Counted from the stretch's first letter, positions 34,202 to 43,510 are shown. The stretch is DNA of 49,190 nucleotides from Streptomyces wedmorensis (GCF_000716445.1 NZ_JNWK01000053.1:1-49190); one strand, 5' to 3'. Numbers and translations: made by a program. The notes: generated by a model from the sequence alone, not told the origin.

Positions 34202-34768
34202 TCAGGGCTGGAGAGCGCTGTTCCTCAGTCTGAATGTGGCGTCCTTGCGGTAGGCGTCGTTGTCCTGGAACTCCTCCACCCACATCTCGAAGTTGCGGTG
34301 GCGTAGGTAGAGGTTGGGGAAGTTGTACGAACGAAGCGACAGGCCACCTGTCTCCAGCTCACCCGTTGCGAGCGGGGGTGTGATCTCGAACGTCGCGTCC
34401 TTCGCGAACTGGGTGTCTCCCGGGATGAATTCCTGGAGCTTGACCCGACGGTTCTGGTGGCGGAGATAGAACTTGTCCGAGGGCACGACACCCCGCAGGG
34501 AGTAGTGCCGCTTGTCGAAGAGCCCCGGCACCAGCCAGAAGTTGCTGTCCTTCCAGTCGGGCTTTCTTGAAAGGTCGGGGTCGAGGAATGCTTCGAACAG
34601 GCGATGGCGAACGAATCTTGCGTCCGGGGTGTTGACGGCGAGGAGTCTCGCCGGCCAGCTGAAGTAGGCGGACACGACTGGTGCCTCCTCTCGGGGCTGG
34701 TTCGAAGGGGGCAGGGAGCGGAGCTCGACCTGGCACGCCGCATACGGGTCTTTCGCGTATGGACACAT
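34202..34768 (-). CDS. AbfB (CBM42-like) beta-trefoil domain protein
   Basis: The 188-residue protein consists almost entirely of an AbfB beta-trefoil. Repeats are visible as SLRGVVPSDKFYLRHQNRRVKLQEF ... AKDATFEI and SLRSYNFPNLYLRHRNFEMWVEEF ... RKDATFRL, with a more divergent first repeat. AbfB/CBM42 domains bind arabinofuranose side chains and are usually fused to an enzyme, but here the domain stands alone and lacks a clear signal peptide. The start ATG 34768 has GAGGTGAAGGG; an internal GTG/ATG near VVSAYFSW is possible. It points the same way as the TIG protease about 240 bases downstream, so the two may be co-regulated. Confidence 0.8.
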   Translation of the reverse strand: MCPYAKDPYAACQVELRSLPPSNQPREEAPVVSAYFSWPARLLAVNTPDARFVRHRLFEAFLDPDLSRKPDWKDSNFWLVPGLFDKRHYSLRGVVPSDKFYLRHQNRRVKLQEFIPGDTQFAKDATFEITPPLATGELETGGLSLRSYNFPNLYLRHRNFEMWVEEFQDNDAYRKDATFRLRNSALQP

Positions 34769-35275
34769 CGGCCCTTCACCTCGATTTTCTCGCCCATGCC
34801 ACGTGATCGCGAGTCGGATCGCGGTGAACTCGGGTCCGAGAAGGGCTTACTGGATGGTCCCTCCGGTCTCTGTGACGGAGAGTGGCTCTGCCTCTCTCCG
34901 TACGAGGCGCGTCGGCCCAGGCAGTGCAGGCGAAGCAGGTGAGGAGGCGCGGTGCGCGGACGTACTCGTGCGCCGGATCGGGACTGACAGTGAATTGTCG
35001 GTCGGCCGGAGGGCCGGGGTCGGCCGCCGCCTGCGCCTTGTGGTCGGTGTGGGCGGCGCGTGGCGACAGGGTGGATGGGGAGGCGGTGGGGGTGGGGGTG
35101 GCGCCCTGCCCCGCCGCCTGTGGCGCGTCATCCAGTCTTTGCCCCGATGAGTACGCCCCCGCCGCCGCGAGTCACGGACATCACCGTCGAGACCTGACAT
35201 TCATTTCATGCCGGGTCCCCCCGCTACGGGATGCGCCGCACCACACCCCGAACCCGTAAAACGACCACTGTTAAC
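34769..35275. other. Intergenic region without a recognisable gene
   Basis: About 500 bases between divergent genes. Open frames here give Gly/Arg-rich shadow peptides. A G-rich run lies near 35070-35100, and AT-richer sequence (near 35160-35200 and 35255-35280) precedes the MFS start and probably holds its promoter, but I see no clear hexamer pair or palindrome. Confidence 0.5.
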
Positions 35276-36607
35276 ATGCTCGACATGATCATGACGGGGT
35301 CGAAGAAACGCGTGCCCAACGGGCCTGAGGCCGGCCCGCAGAGAGCTCTGATCATTGCGTGCTTTGTGAGCAGGGTCGGTAATGGCCTGTTCAATACCGC
35401 CGCGATTCTGTATTTCACGTTTGTGGTGCATCTGCCGGCCGCGCAGGTCGGGCTGGGGCTGACGATCGCGGGGCTCAGTGGGTTGGCGGCGGGGATTCCG
35501 GCGGGGAATCTGGCTGACCGGTATGGGCCGCGGACGGTGTGGCTGACGAGTCTGGCCTTGCAGGCCGTGACCATGGCGGCTTTCGTCTTCATCGACAGTT
35601 GGCCGGCGTTCGTGCTGGTCGCCACCCTGGACCGGCTGGCGGCCACGTCGGGTGGTGCCGCGGGCGGGGCGCTTGTCGCGCGGGTGGGTGGGGAGCATCC
35701 TGCGGCGTTTCGGGCGCGGCTGAGGACCTACGTCAATCTGGGGGTCGTCGTCGGGACCCTGGGGGCGGCGGTGGCCATTCAGATCGACACGCGCCCGGCC
35801 TACACCGGGCTGATCCTCGCCAACGCGGCCAGTTTTGCCGTCGCCGGGCTGATCGCGTTCTTCGGTGTCCCGAATTACCGGCCGCTGCCGCGGCCCAAGG
35901 AACATCGGCAGTGGTCCGTGCTGACCGACAGGCCGTACATGTCTTTCGTCGCGCTCTACAGCGCCATGGGCCTGCAGTATCAGACCGTCTCGTTGCTGCT
36001 GCCGATCTGGTTGAGCGCGCATACCGACGCGCCGCGGTGGACTGTGGCGGCGGTCTACGCGGTCAACAGCGGTGTCTGTGTACTGCTGCAGAGCCGGCTC
36101 GGGTCCAAGGTGGAAACGACGAGGCAGGGTGGGCGGGCGTTCCGTCTCGCGGGACTTCTGTTCCTCGTCAGCTGCCCGTTGATGGCGTTGACGGCCGACG
36201 TGCCCATGTGGGTCGCGCCGGCACTCGCGATCCTCGCGGTGTGCATTCACAGCGTCGGGGAGGTCTACGAGTCCTCCGGCGGTTACGCGCTCGGCTTCGG
36301 GCTTGCGCCCGACCATGCCCAGGGCCAGTACCAGGGTCTTTTCGGCATCGGTTTCGATGCGGGGCAAGCGCTCGCTCCCGTCGTCCTGACCGGGGTGGTC
36401 CTCGCGCTCGGGCATCCGGGCTGGCTGCTCCTGGGCGTGTTCTTCGCGGCCGTGGGTGCGGCGGGACCGCCGGTGACGGCCTGGGCCGAACGGACCCGGA
36501 CCGCGCAGGTGAAAGCGGACGGGGACGCGGACGCGGAAGCCTCCGCGCAGACGCAGACGCAGACGCAGACGCAGCGAGGCGGGTCTCCGCTCGTCGACGC
36601 GGACTGA
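35276..36607 (+). CDS. MFS transporter next to a cytochrome P450
   Basis: This 443-residue protein has about 12 membrane helices and the loop 2-3 motif AGNLADRYGPRTVWLTSL. The N-terminal core is GPQRALIIACFVSRVGNGLFNTAAILYF; the charged C-terminus holds QTQTQTQTQ, encoded by a CAGACG microsatellite. Three ATGs (35276, 35285, 35291) lie close together and none has a clear ribosome binding site, so the start is uncertain and may be leaderless. The P450 gene follows in the same direction after 160 bases, so a pair that modifies and exports a small molecule is possible. Codon usage is slightly poorer in the first third (for example cgg/ggg runs). Confidence 0.85.
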   Translation: MLDMIMTGSKKRVPNGPEAGPQRALIIACFVSRVGNGLFNTAAILYFTFVVHLPAAQVGLGLTIAGLSGLAAGIPAGNLADRYGPRTVWLTSLALQAVTMAAFVFIDSWPAFVLVATLDRLAATSGGAAGGALVARVGGEHPAAFRARLRTYVNLGVVVGTLGAAVAIQIDTRPAYTGLILANAASFAVAGLIAFFGVPNYRPLPRPKEHRQWSVLTDRPYMSFVALYSAMGLQYQTVSLLLPIWLSAHTDAPRWTVAAVYAVNSGVCVLLQSRLGSKVETTRQGGRAFRLAGLLFLVSCPLMALTADVPMWVAPALAILAVCIHSVGEVYESSGGYALGFGLAPDHAQGQYQGLFGIGFDAGQALAPVVLTGVVLALGHPGWLLLGVFFAAVGAAGPPVTAWAERTRTAQVKADGDADAEASAQTQTQTQTQRGGSPLVDAD

Positions 36608-36768
36608 CCCGGAGGCGAACCGTCCGTAGGTGGCCTTCGTAGATGTCCGACCACGCGCGCCGGCGTCCGTTGTCGTGATCCGCCACCACTTCTCCGCCGA
36701 CGGCGGAATCCGCGTGACGCCGCGCACACGGCGGCGGTGCCACGCGTCGTGCGTGTTAGCTTCCGGCG

Positions 36769-38196
36769 GTGATTCCTCCGACGGCGGATGCCCGCGAAAT
36801 TGTCGCAGTAAAGCCTGGTCAGGGGCCGGGGGCCGGTCCGGCGGCTGTCGACGGTGCCGACCCGCTGGGGTTGCTCGACCTGTTCGGCGCACCCTTCGTC
36901 CGTGACCCGTACCCGTGGCTGGACCGGCTGCGGGAAGAGGCGCCCGTGCACCACGACCCGGCTACCGGGTTGTGGTTGGTCAGCCGGCACGAGGACATCA
37001 GCCGCGTCCTGCTGGACACGGACGTGTTCCTGCCGGACAACGCGCAGAACGCGGTCACGCCGCTGCCGATCGCGGTGATGCGGATCCTCGTGCGCGCCGG
37101 ATTCACGCTGCCGCCGGCGCTCGCCAACAACGGGAGTCCGAGTCACGCGGGGCTGCGCCGGGTGGTCGCGCGGTTCTTCGACGCGCGACGTGTCGCGGCG
37201 GCCACTCAGATGGTCGATCGCATCGCCGACGAGGTGCTGGACGAGATGGACGGGACGGCGCTCGACGAGGTGGTCGGGACGCCGCTCGACGCGATGGTCG
37301 ACGAGGTGGTCGGCGAGGCGGGGAGGAGCGGCGCGCGTTGCGAAGGTCGTGATCTGTTCGGGTCGTACGCGCAGGTTCTTCCCTGCCGGGTGTTGATGGA
37401 GCTCCTGGGGATCCGTGGTGTCGAGCCGGCGACGCTGATCAAGTGGAGCGACGCGTCGCTGGAGCTGTTCTGGGGCAGGCCTTCGCTCGATCGGCAGTTG
37501 GAGCTGGCGGAGCTCGTCGCGGAGTTCCACCAGTGGCTCGTGGCGACCGTGGGGAGTGGCACCGCGCCGGCCGACTCGTTCATCGGGGCGCTGGCGGCGC
37601 ATCGGCTGCCGGACGGGACGCTGCTGGACGTCGAGACGGCGGTCGCCGCGTGCTTCTTCGTGTTCATCGCGGGGCAGTCCACGACGGGGCAGCTCATCGC
37701 GACGGTGCTGCGCAGGGCATTGGGCGAGCCGGGGATCTGGGCACGTGCCGCCGAGGAGGAGGGGACGGCGGAGGCGTGGGTGGAGGAGGTCCTGCGGCGT
37801 GAGCCGCCGGTGACGACGTGGCGGAGGGTGACGGCGCGGGCGACACGGTTGGGTGGGGTGGAGCTGCCGGCGGGTGCGCAGGTGCTCCTGATGCTGATGG
37901 GGAGCGGGTCGGATCCCGCGGTCTTTCCGGAGCCGGAGCGGATGTGCCCGGGGCGGGCGAACGTCCGTCGGCATCTGGCGTTCGGGGCCGGTCGGCATCT
38001 CTGTCCCGGGGCTTCGCTGGCCCGGATGGAGGCGGCGGTGGCTTTGCGGGCGGCGGCACGACGTCTGCCCGGCGTCCGCTCGGCGGAAGGGGCGTCGGAG
38101 CCTCCGATGCTCGGTCTGCTGTCGTTCAGAGCGCCCCTCCAGGTGGTCGTGGAGAGCGTCGGCGACGCGGGGCGTTGTCCGGAAACCGGTCGCTGA
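36769..38196 (+). CDS. Cytochrome P450 with atypical I-helix
   Basis: This 475-residue soluble P450 has the heme loop FGAGRHLCPGASLAR (ligand C412), ExxR as EVLR (340-343), and the I-helix motif FIAGQSTTGQL (301-306). Most bacterial P450s have an acid before the threonine in the form AG(H/x)(E/D)TT; here that position is serine. Residues about 155-190 (DEMDGTALDEVVGTPLDAMVDEVVGEAG) are a repeated acidic insertion encoded by imperfect DNA repeats, and they lengthen the protein relative to the usual ~400 residues. The start is GTG 36769. Substrate unknown; the MFS upstream may export its product. No ferredoxin is adjacent. Confidence 0.88.
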   Translation: MIPPTADAREIVAVKPGQGPGAGPAAVDGADPLGLLDLFGAPFVRDPYPWLDRLREEAPVHHDPATGLWLVSRHEDISRVLLDTDVFLPDNAQNAVTPLPIAVMRILVRAGFTLPPALANNGSPSHAGLRRVVARFFDARRVAAATQMVDRIADEVLDEMDGTALDEVVGTPLDAMVDEVVGEAGRSGARCEGRDLFGSYAQVLPCRVLMELLGIRGVEPATLIKWSDASLELFWGRPSLDRQLELAELVAEFHQWLVATVGSGTAPADSFIGALAAHRLPDGTLLDVETAVAACFFVFIAGQSTTGQLIATVLRRALGEPGIWARAAEEEGTAEAWVEEVLRREPPVTTWRRVTARATRLGGVELPAGAQVLLMLMGSGSDPAVFPEPERMCPGRANVRRHLAFGAGRHLCPGASLARMEAAVALRAAARRLPGVRSAEGASEPPMLGLLSFRAPLQVVVESVGDAGRCPETGR

Positions 38197-38433
38197 GGAG
38201 TGGTGTAGCGGAGGGGTGAACCGGGGCATACGGCGAGGAGTGGGCAGGTCGACGGCGTCTTGACGACGTCGCCTGGCGGTCGTGTGTCCGTCACAGGTTG
38301 CAGGCCGGATGTTTTCGTCCCTATGGGAACGCGCGCCACACTTCGACGCCCGGAAGTGGTGGGACGACATGTGGGCGGGAGGGACCTGTCCTCTCCAGGA
38401 TGGCGGCATCCCCACCCCCATCTGGAGATGCGA

Positions 38434-39900
38434 ATGAAGATCGGACAGCTCCTCGTGGCCACTCTGGCGGCCGTCGGTATGGCCGCGACGACGGTCGGCG
38501 GCGCGAGCGCCGCGGTTCCCGCGCCGACGCAGGGCCCGCTGCAGCAGTACAACATCAGCTCGACGTACGTGAGCGGACTCTCGTCCGGCGGGTTCATGGC
38601 CAACCAGATGCACGTCGCCTACTCGGACGTCTTCAAGGGCGCGGGCATCTTCTCGGCGGGCGCCTACGAGTGCGCCCAGAACAACCTCAACACGGCTTTG
38701 TACGCGTGCATGGACACCCTCCTCGCCCGCAAGACGCCTGCGCAGCTGGAGCAGTTGACCCGGGAGCGGGCCGCGGCCGGGAAGGTCGATCCGGTCGGCA
38801 ACCTGTCGGGGGACAAGGTCTGGCTGTTCCACGGCACCAACGACGGCACCGTCGACGCTCCGGTGAACGACGACCTCGCCACCTACTACCGCGACTTCGG
38901 CGCGGACGTCGTCTACGACAACACGTCCGCCGCGGGCCACGCGTGGGTCAGCCCTATCGGCCCCAACTCCTGTTCCTCCACGGACTCGCCGTACGTCAAC
39001 AACTGCGGCGGAGACCCGGTGAAGGGCATGCTGACCCATCTGTTCGGCAGCGTGGCACCGGCGAGTTCCTCGGCTCTGACGGGCAGGCTGGTCCAGTTCG
39101 ACCAGAGCGCGTACACGCCCGGTGGCAGCCCCGGCGCGATCAGCATGGGCAACGAGGGCTTCGCGTACGTCCCGCAGTCCTGTCAGAGCGGCGCGTCCTG
39201 CAAGCTGATGGTCACCCTCCACGGCTGCTACCAGTACTTCGGGCTGGTCGGCAACGCCCTGATGGACAAGGCCTACTTGAACGAGTACGCCGACACGAAC
39301 AACATGATCGTCCTGTACCCCCAGGCCACCACGATGACCGGCAACCCGCGCGGCTGCTGGGACTGGTGGGGCTACAAGTCGGCCGACTACGCGCAGAAGA
39401 GCGGCCCGCAGATGACGGCCGTGATGAACATGGCCAGGGCGCTCGGCGCCGGCACCACGGGAGTCCCTGCCCTGCCCGCGCCGACCGGCCTCGCCGTCAC
39501 CGCCACGACGGACAACAGCGCCGCCCTCTCCTGGAGCACCGTCCCGGGTGCGGCTTCGTACAACGTCTACCGTGACGGCACCAAGGTCAACAGCAGTCCG
39601 GTGACCGCCACCACGTACACCGACAGTGGCCTGACCGCCGGTACCACGTACGGCTACGCGGTCGCCGCCGTCGACGCCTCCGGCACCGCCGGCGCCAGGA
39701 CCACGCCCGTCAACGCCACCACCGCGGCGGCCGCGATGTGCGTGACGGCCAGCAACTACGCCCACACGCAGGCCGGCCGGGCCCACCAGACCGGCGGCTA
39801 CGCCTACGCCAACGGCTCGAACCAGAACCTCGGCCTGTGGACGCTCCTCGCCACCAGCACCATCAAGGAGACCTCCCCCGGCTACTGGGTGAAGTGCTGA
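38434..39900 (+). CDS. Secreted PHA (poly-hydroxyalkanoate) depolymerase with FN3 domain
   Basis: The 488-residue secreted protein has a signal peptide MKIGQLLVATLAAVGMAATT...ASA, cut near residue 26. The catalytic domain (about 35-340) has the lipase box GLSSG (S50) in YVSGLSSGGFMANQM, DGTVDAPVN as the likely acid loop, and VTLHGCYQY. This is the pattern of extracellular short-chain PHA depolymerases with the box near the N-terminus (type 2). An FN3 domain (about 352-432) and a C-terminal substrate-binding-like tail (MCVTASNYAHTQAGRAHQ) follow. It should hydrolyse extracellular polyhydroxybutyrate. ATG 38434 is favoured by a GGAG six bases away. A strong terminator follows. Confidence 0.88.
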   Translation: MKIGQLLVATLAAVGMAATTVGGASAAVPAPTQGPLQQYNISSTYVSGLSSGGFMANQMHVAYSDVFKGAGIFSAGAYECAQNNLNTALYACMDTLLARKTPAQLEQLTRERAAAGKVDPVGNLSGDKVWLFHGTNDGTVDAPVNDDLATYYRDFGADVVYDNTSAAGHAWVSPIGPNSCSSTDSPYVNNCGGDPVKGMLTHLFGSVAPASSSALTGRLVQFDQSAYTPGGSPGAISMGNEGFAYVPQSCQSGASCKLMVTLHGCYQYFGLVGNALMDKAYLNEYADTNNMIVLYPQATTMTGNPRGCWDWWGYKSADYAQKSGPQMTAVMNMARALGAGTTGVPALPAPTGLAVTATTDNSAALSWSTVPGAASYNVYRDGTKVNSSPVTATTYTDSGLTAGTTYGYAVAAVDASGTAGARTTPVNATTAAAAMCVTASNYAHTQAGRAHQTGGYAYANGSNQNLGLWTLLATSTIKETSPGYWVKC

Positions 39901-39916
39901 CCCTCACGGAGACGAC

Positions 39917-39950
39917 AAGGCCTTGCCCGTGACCTCACGGGCAAGGCCTT
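39917..39950 (+). terminator. Stem-loop terminator after the PHA depolymerase
   Basis: AAGGCCTTGCCCGTGA and TCACGGGCAAGGCCTT pair over 16 bases around a CC centre, followed by TTTCCCC. It lies 16 bases after the stop. Confidence 0.85.
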
Positions 39951-40125
39951 TCCCCTGTGACGGGGAACCCGGGGCAGCCGCAGCCGCAGCGCCGCCTGGC
40001 CCGTCGTCGACTTGCCGCAGCCCGAAGGGCCGACCCGCCCCCTGCGGTGGCGCGCATCGGTCGAGATGCTCGGGGGCCGGGCGGCGGAGAGGTTGCCGAA
40101 CCGGCACGCCCCCCCGCCTGTGGGG

Positions 40126-40653
40126 TCAGGTGGTCTCGAGGAGGGCGAGGGTGTCGTGCAGCCAGGTGATCTCGGCCTGCGATGTCGCGCGGGCGACGAG
40201 CAGGACGCCGCTGCGGAACGGGTCGGTGATGTCCTCCGCGCGCAGCGGGCGGGTGCCCTCGTAGAAGAAGCTGGCGGGCTCGCTGAGGAAGGCGAGTCGC
40301 CGTCGGAGTACGGCCGCCTGGTCGGCGGGGGCGTCGAGGTGGCGCAGGAACGCGAGCACGGTGAACCAGCGGTTCTCGTCGCTGATGTCCAGGTCCTCGG
40401 GTGCGCGGAGCCAGTCGAACAGTGCGGCGCGCCCGGCCGGTGTCAGGTGCAGGGTGTGCCGGGGTGCGGCGACCGTGCCCGGCTCGGTCTCGCGCGTGAG
40501 CAGGCCGTCGGCTTCCAGGCGCTTGATCGCCGGATAGAGCGTGCCGTCGCTGATCGGGCGGATGTGGCCGGTGAGCGCGACCAGGTGGCGGCGCAGTTCG
40601 TAGCCGTGGAGCGGCCGGTCGTACAGGAACCCGAGGATCGCGAGCTTGAGCAT
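40126..40653 (-). CDS. PadR-family transcriptional repressor
   Basis: This 175-residue protein starts MLKLAILGFLYDRPLHGYELRRHLVALTGH, the canonical PadR winged helix, with ISDGTLYPAIKRLEADGLL and a C-terminal helical dimerisation domain (about 95-175). It is divergent from the alpha/beta hydrolase and phosphotransferase genes; the 101-base gap holds a perfect 8-base-arm palindrome. It should repress both directions and respond to a ligand that may be a substrate of those enzymes. Confidence 0.9.
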   Translation of the reverse strand: MLKLAILGFLYDRPLHGYELRRHLVALTGHIRPISDGTLYPAIKRLEADGLLTRETEPGTVAAPRHTLHLTPAGRAALFDWLRAPEDLDISDENRWFTVLAFLRHLDAPADQAAVLRRRLAFLSEPASFFYEGTRPLRAEDITDPFRSGVLLVARATSQAEITWLHDTLALLETT

Positions 40654-40697
40654 GGGGACATGCTTTCAGATTCCCGCTGCTATGTCTCGCTTCCGAT

Positions 40698-40717
40698 ATA
40701 CCTCGGGGTCGAGGTAT
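40698..40717. promoter_or_regulatory. Palindromic operator between PadR and hydrolase genes
   Basis: Perfect arms ATACCTCG and CGAGGTAT flank GGGT. It lies midway between the divergent starts (40653 and 40755). The ATAC...GTAT form fits PadR sites and differs from the CstR-type sites elsewhere in the window, whose arms end in runs of C and G. Confidence 0.7.
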
Positions 40718-40754
40718 TGTCGGGGTGTCCTGATGCCAGAGTGAGGAGTTGGCC

Positions 40755-41525
40755 ATGCGTCATGCCCCCGTGACCCCTGACGGCGACCTGATCCGCTGGG
40801 TGGAGATACCCGGCGAGGGACCGGCCCGGGTCTACCTCCACGGCCTCGGAGCCAGTTCGCCGGTGTACTGGTCCGCCGCCGCCGCGCACCCCCTGCTGAC
40901 CGGCCGCCGCTCCCTGCTGCTCGACCTCCTCGGCTTCGGCATCAGTGACCGCCCGACCGACTTCGCCTACACCCTCGAAGACCACGCCGACGCGGTGGCC
41001 GCCGCCCTGACGGCCGCCTCGGTGACGGGCGCCGAAGTCATCGGGCACAGCATGGGCGGCACCGTGGCGATCCACCTCGCCGCCCGCCACCCGCACCTCG
41101 TCTCACAACTCGTCCTGGTGGACGCCACCTTGGACCCCGCCCCACCGCTCCCCGTCCCGGGCAGCAGCGCCATCCACACCTTCACCGAGGAGGAGTTCCT
41201 CACCCACGCCTGGCAGCGCACCCGCGAGCGCGTCGGCCCCTTCTGGTGGTCGACCATGCGCCTCGCCGGCCGCGAGGCCCTGTACCGCAGCGCAAAGAAC
41301 CAGGCCCGGAGCAGCACCCCCACCCCCCGAGAGCTCCTCCTCGAACTGCCCGTACCCCGCACCTACCTCCACCCGGTGGCCGACGCGCCGACCGACAGCA
41401 AGCAGCTCTCCGACGCCGGCGTGACCCTCACCGCCATCCCCGACAGCGGCCACAACATCATGTTCGACAACCCCGAGGCCTTCGCCCGCGTGACCGCCGC
41501 CGCCCTGACGGGAGCCCCGGCATGA
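40755..41525 (+). CDS. Alpha/beta hydrolase
   Basis: This 256-residue alpha/beta-fold hydrolase has the oxyanion motif VYLHGLGASS, the nucleophile elbow VIGHSMGGTVAIHLA, a family-typical LVLVDATLDP, and the C-terminal histidine in IPDSGHNIMFDNPEAF. The start ATG 40755 lies six bases after AGGAG; an in-frame TTG at 40749 is less likely. It is translationally coupled (ATGA) to the next gene, a phosphotransferase. Together with the divergent PadR repressor this looks like an inducible small-molecule modification cassette. Substrate unknown. Confidence 0.88.
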   Translation: MRHAPVTPDGDLIRWVEIPGEGPARVYLHGLGASSPVYWSAAAAHPLLTGRRSLLLDLLGFGISDRPTDFAYTLEDHADAVAAALTAASVTGAEVIGHSMGGTVAIHLAARHPHLVSQLVLVDATLDPAPPLPVPGSSAIHTFTEEEFLTHAWQRTRERVGPFWWSTMRLAGREALYRSAKNQARSSTPTPRELLLELPVPRTYLHPVADAPTDSKQLSDAGVTLTAIPDSGHNIMFDNPEAFARVTAAALTGAPA

Positions 41526-42559
41526 CCGGCATGACCGGCAGCACCGGAGAGCAGCACGTACCGGTGGACCCCCGGCTGGCGGCGGCGATCGGGCCGGAGG
41601 CCGTCGTCAAGGCCACAGTCATGCCCGGTGGCTTCTACAACGACACCCGGCTGCTCGAACTCACCGACGGACGCCGACTCGCATGGAAGCGCGCCCCTGC
41701 CATGGACGCCCCCGCCCTCACCCACGAGCGCGGCCTCCTCGGCACCGAGCGTCTCTTCAACGGACTCGCGGCGGCAGCCGGCGTCCGGGTCCCCAAGGTC
41801 GTCCACCACCACACCCCCGCGCACCACGGGGCCGCCCGGGAGGGGGAGTGGCTGCTCCTGGAGTTCCTGGAGGGCACCACCTGGGACTCCGAACGGGACC
41901 GCATCGATCCCGCGCGGCGGTCCGCTCTGCGCCGCCGCCTCGGTGAGACCGCCGCCCGGATCGCGACGGCCACCGGCCCCGAGTTCGGCTACCCGCAGAC
42001 CACCGACCCGGTGCTGCGCGGCCCCGACTGGCCCACGGCCTTCGGCCGGATGCTCGCCGCCGTCCTCGCCGACGCCGTGCGCTACGGCGTACCCCTGCCC
42101 GTCCCCGAGCCGGAACTCGCCGCCCTCCCGGACAGGTTCGCCACCGAACTGGCCGAAGTGCGGCGGCCGGCTCTGGTGCACTTCGACGCCTGGGAAGGCA
42201 ACGTCATCCTGGCTCCGGCCGCCCACGGACACCTCGACCTCGTCGGCGTCATCGACGGCGAACGCTCCTTCTTCGGCGACCCCCTCGCCGAACTCGTCGG
42301 CCTCGACCCCCTCGGCACCGCCGAACACGACGCCGACCTCCTCGCCGGCTACCGCAGCGTCACCCCGGACCTCCCCCTGCACGCCGCCGCCCAGGCCCGC
42401 CTCGCCCTCTACCGCGTCTACCTCGCCCTCATCATGCGCATCGAGGCCGTCCCCCGCCGATACGACCCCGACCGCACCCACTGGCTCACCACCTGGTCCG
42501 CCACACGCATCACCGAACAACTCGCCCTGCTGGAGCGGCTCTCGACGGGCCGCGCCTGA
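41522..42559 (+). CDS. Aminoglycoside phosphotransferase (APH)-fold kinase
   Basis: This 345-residue protein kinase-like fold has the catalytic loop LVHFDAWEGNVILAP (H-x-D-x4-N) and the metal-binding GVIDGERSFFGDPLAEL (D in place of the DFG aspartate). The N-lobe is VMPGGFYNDTRLLELTDGRRLAWKRAP, with the lysine likely contacting ATP. Family members act on aminoglycosides, choline, homoserine and others, so the name does not imply resistance. The start overlaps the hydrolase stop (ATGA), a strong sign of coordinated function with that enzyme under the PadR repressor. Confidence 0.85.
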   Translation: MTGMTGSTGEQHVPVDPRLAAAIGPEAVVKATVMPGGFYNDTRLLELTDGRRLAWKRAPAMDAPALTHERGLLGTERLFNGLAAAAGVRVPKVVHHHTPAHHGAAREGEWLLLEFLEGTTWDSERDRIDPARRSALRRRLGETAARIATATGPEFGYPQTTDPVLRGPDWPTAFGRMLAAVLADAVRYGVPLPVPEPELAALPDRFATELAEVRRPALVHFDAWEGNVILAPAAHGHLDLVGVIDGERSFFGDPLAELVGLDPLGTAEHDADLLAGYRSVTPDLPLHAAAQARLALYRVYLALIMRIEAVPRRYDPDRTHWLTTWSATRITEQLALLERLSTGRA

Positions 42560-42706
42560 GCGACGCCGGGTGGGCGCTTCGGCCCGGTGAGCGACCGTGG
42601 TGCCCCGCTGTGACCGGCCGACGCCCCGCGGGCATCGGCCGGTCAGGCCGGACCCCCGGCGGCGGCACTCCGTGCGATGTCAGTGGTGGAAGGTAGCGTC
42701 GCCGGC

Positions 42707-43351
42707 ATGGGATTCATGAGCGCGTGGGCGATCAGCAGTCATGCCGATGAGACCGTCGGCGGCCTTGCCCCACGCCTGCTGCCCGCCATGGAGGCGGACC
42801 GCGCCCACCCGGATGCGGCACGTCGATGGCGGGCGTGGCAGCGGGAGCCGCTCCCCGACCACCGGACCTGGTATGCGCCCGACCGCGAGAACGTACCGGT
42901 GCGAGTGGACATCGCCTCGATCGAGTCGTTCCGTGCGCTCACCGCACCCGGCCGCCGTCTCGACGAGGTGTGCGGTGGGACCGCGGATCCCTCGTTCTAC
43001 GCCCTGGACGATGTGTGGGAGGGACAGAGCGACGACAGCATGTTCATCTCGGTCCACAGCAAGGAGTACGCCGTCTCGTCCCTGTTCCATGCCATCGGCC
43101 CGAAGCGCGCGGCCCAACTGCCGGGCTGGTGCGGCACCTTCCTGTTCACCTCCGAGGAGGTACGCGACAGCCTGCCGCTCGTCGAGCGTGCGCTGACCTT
43201 CACCCCGGCCGAACGCGCTGCCGCGGAGGCTCAGGACTGGTTGGACTACGACGAGCGCGAGGAGTCGGTTCTCGACGGCCCGCTGCGCGTCTGGCGAGCA
43301 GCGGCCGATCAGGGGTTGGGCTTGTGCGGAGTGGCCATGCATGTCTGTTGA
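42707..43351 (+). CDS. Hypothetical protein
   Basis: This 214-residue soluble protein starts MGFMSAWAISSHADETVGGLAPRLLPAMEA; ATG 42677 would add ten residues. It is rich in Trp and acidic residues (WRAWQREPLPDHRTWYAPDRE; YALDDVWEGQSDDSMFISVHSKEYAVSSLFHAIG). No membrane segment or named domain is seen. The length and pattern recall DUF1877/YfbM-like proteins in some features, but I cannot support that by sequence. Single-gene unit between the APH and the DHA2 exporter. Confidence 0.6.
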   Translation: MGFMSAWAISSHADETVGGLAPRLLPAMEADRAHPDAARRWRAWQREPLPDHRTWYAPDRENVPVRVDIASIESFRALTAPGRRLDEVCGGTADPSFYALDDVWEGQSDDSMFISVHSKEYAVSSLFHAIGPKRAAQLPGWCGTFLFTSEEVRDSLPLVERALTFTPAERAAAEAQDWLDYDEREESVLDGPLRVWRAAADQGLGLCGVAMHVC

Positions 43352-43510
43352 CGCGGTCCGGTCGGCCGGTTGTTCGAGTCGGCCTGTCGCGGTTCGGCAA
43401 AATCGTTTGAGCGTGGGGGGGCGGTGGCGACAGGATCGGAGATAAACCGATGAGTTCTGCCCGGCGCCGCAGTCTGTCAGGGGGACCTGCCACGTGCGGA
43501 GGACAGTCAG

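Noticed and set aside
36283..39786. 1167-codon leftward open frame over the P450 and PHA depolymerase
   Set aside because: It spans two well-recognised genes on the other strand and has no domain of its own.
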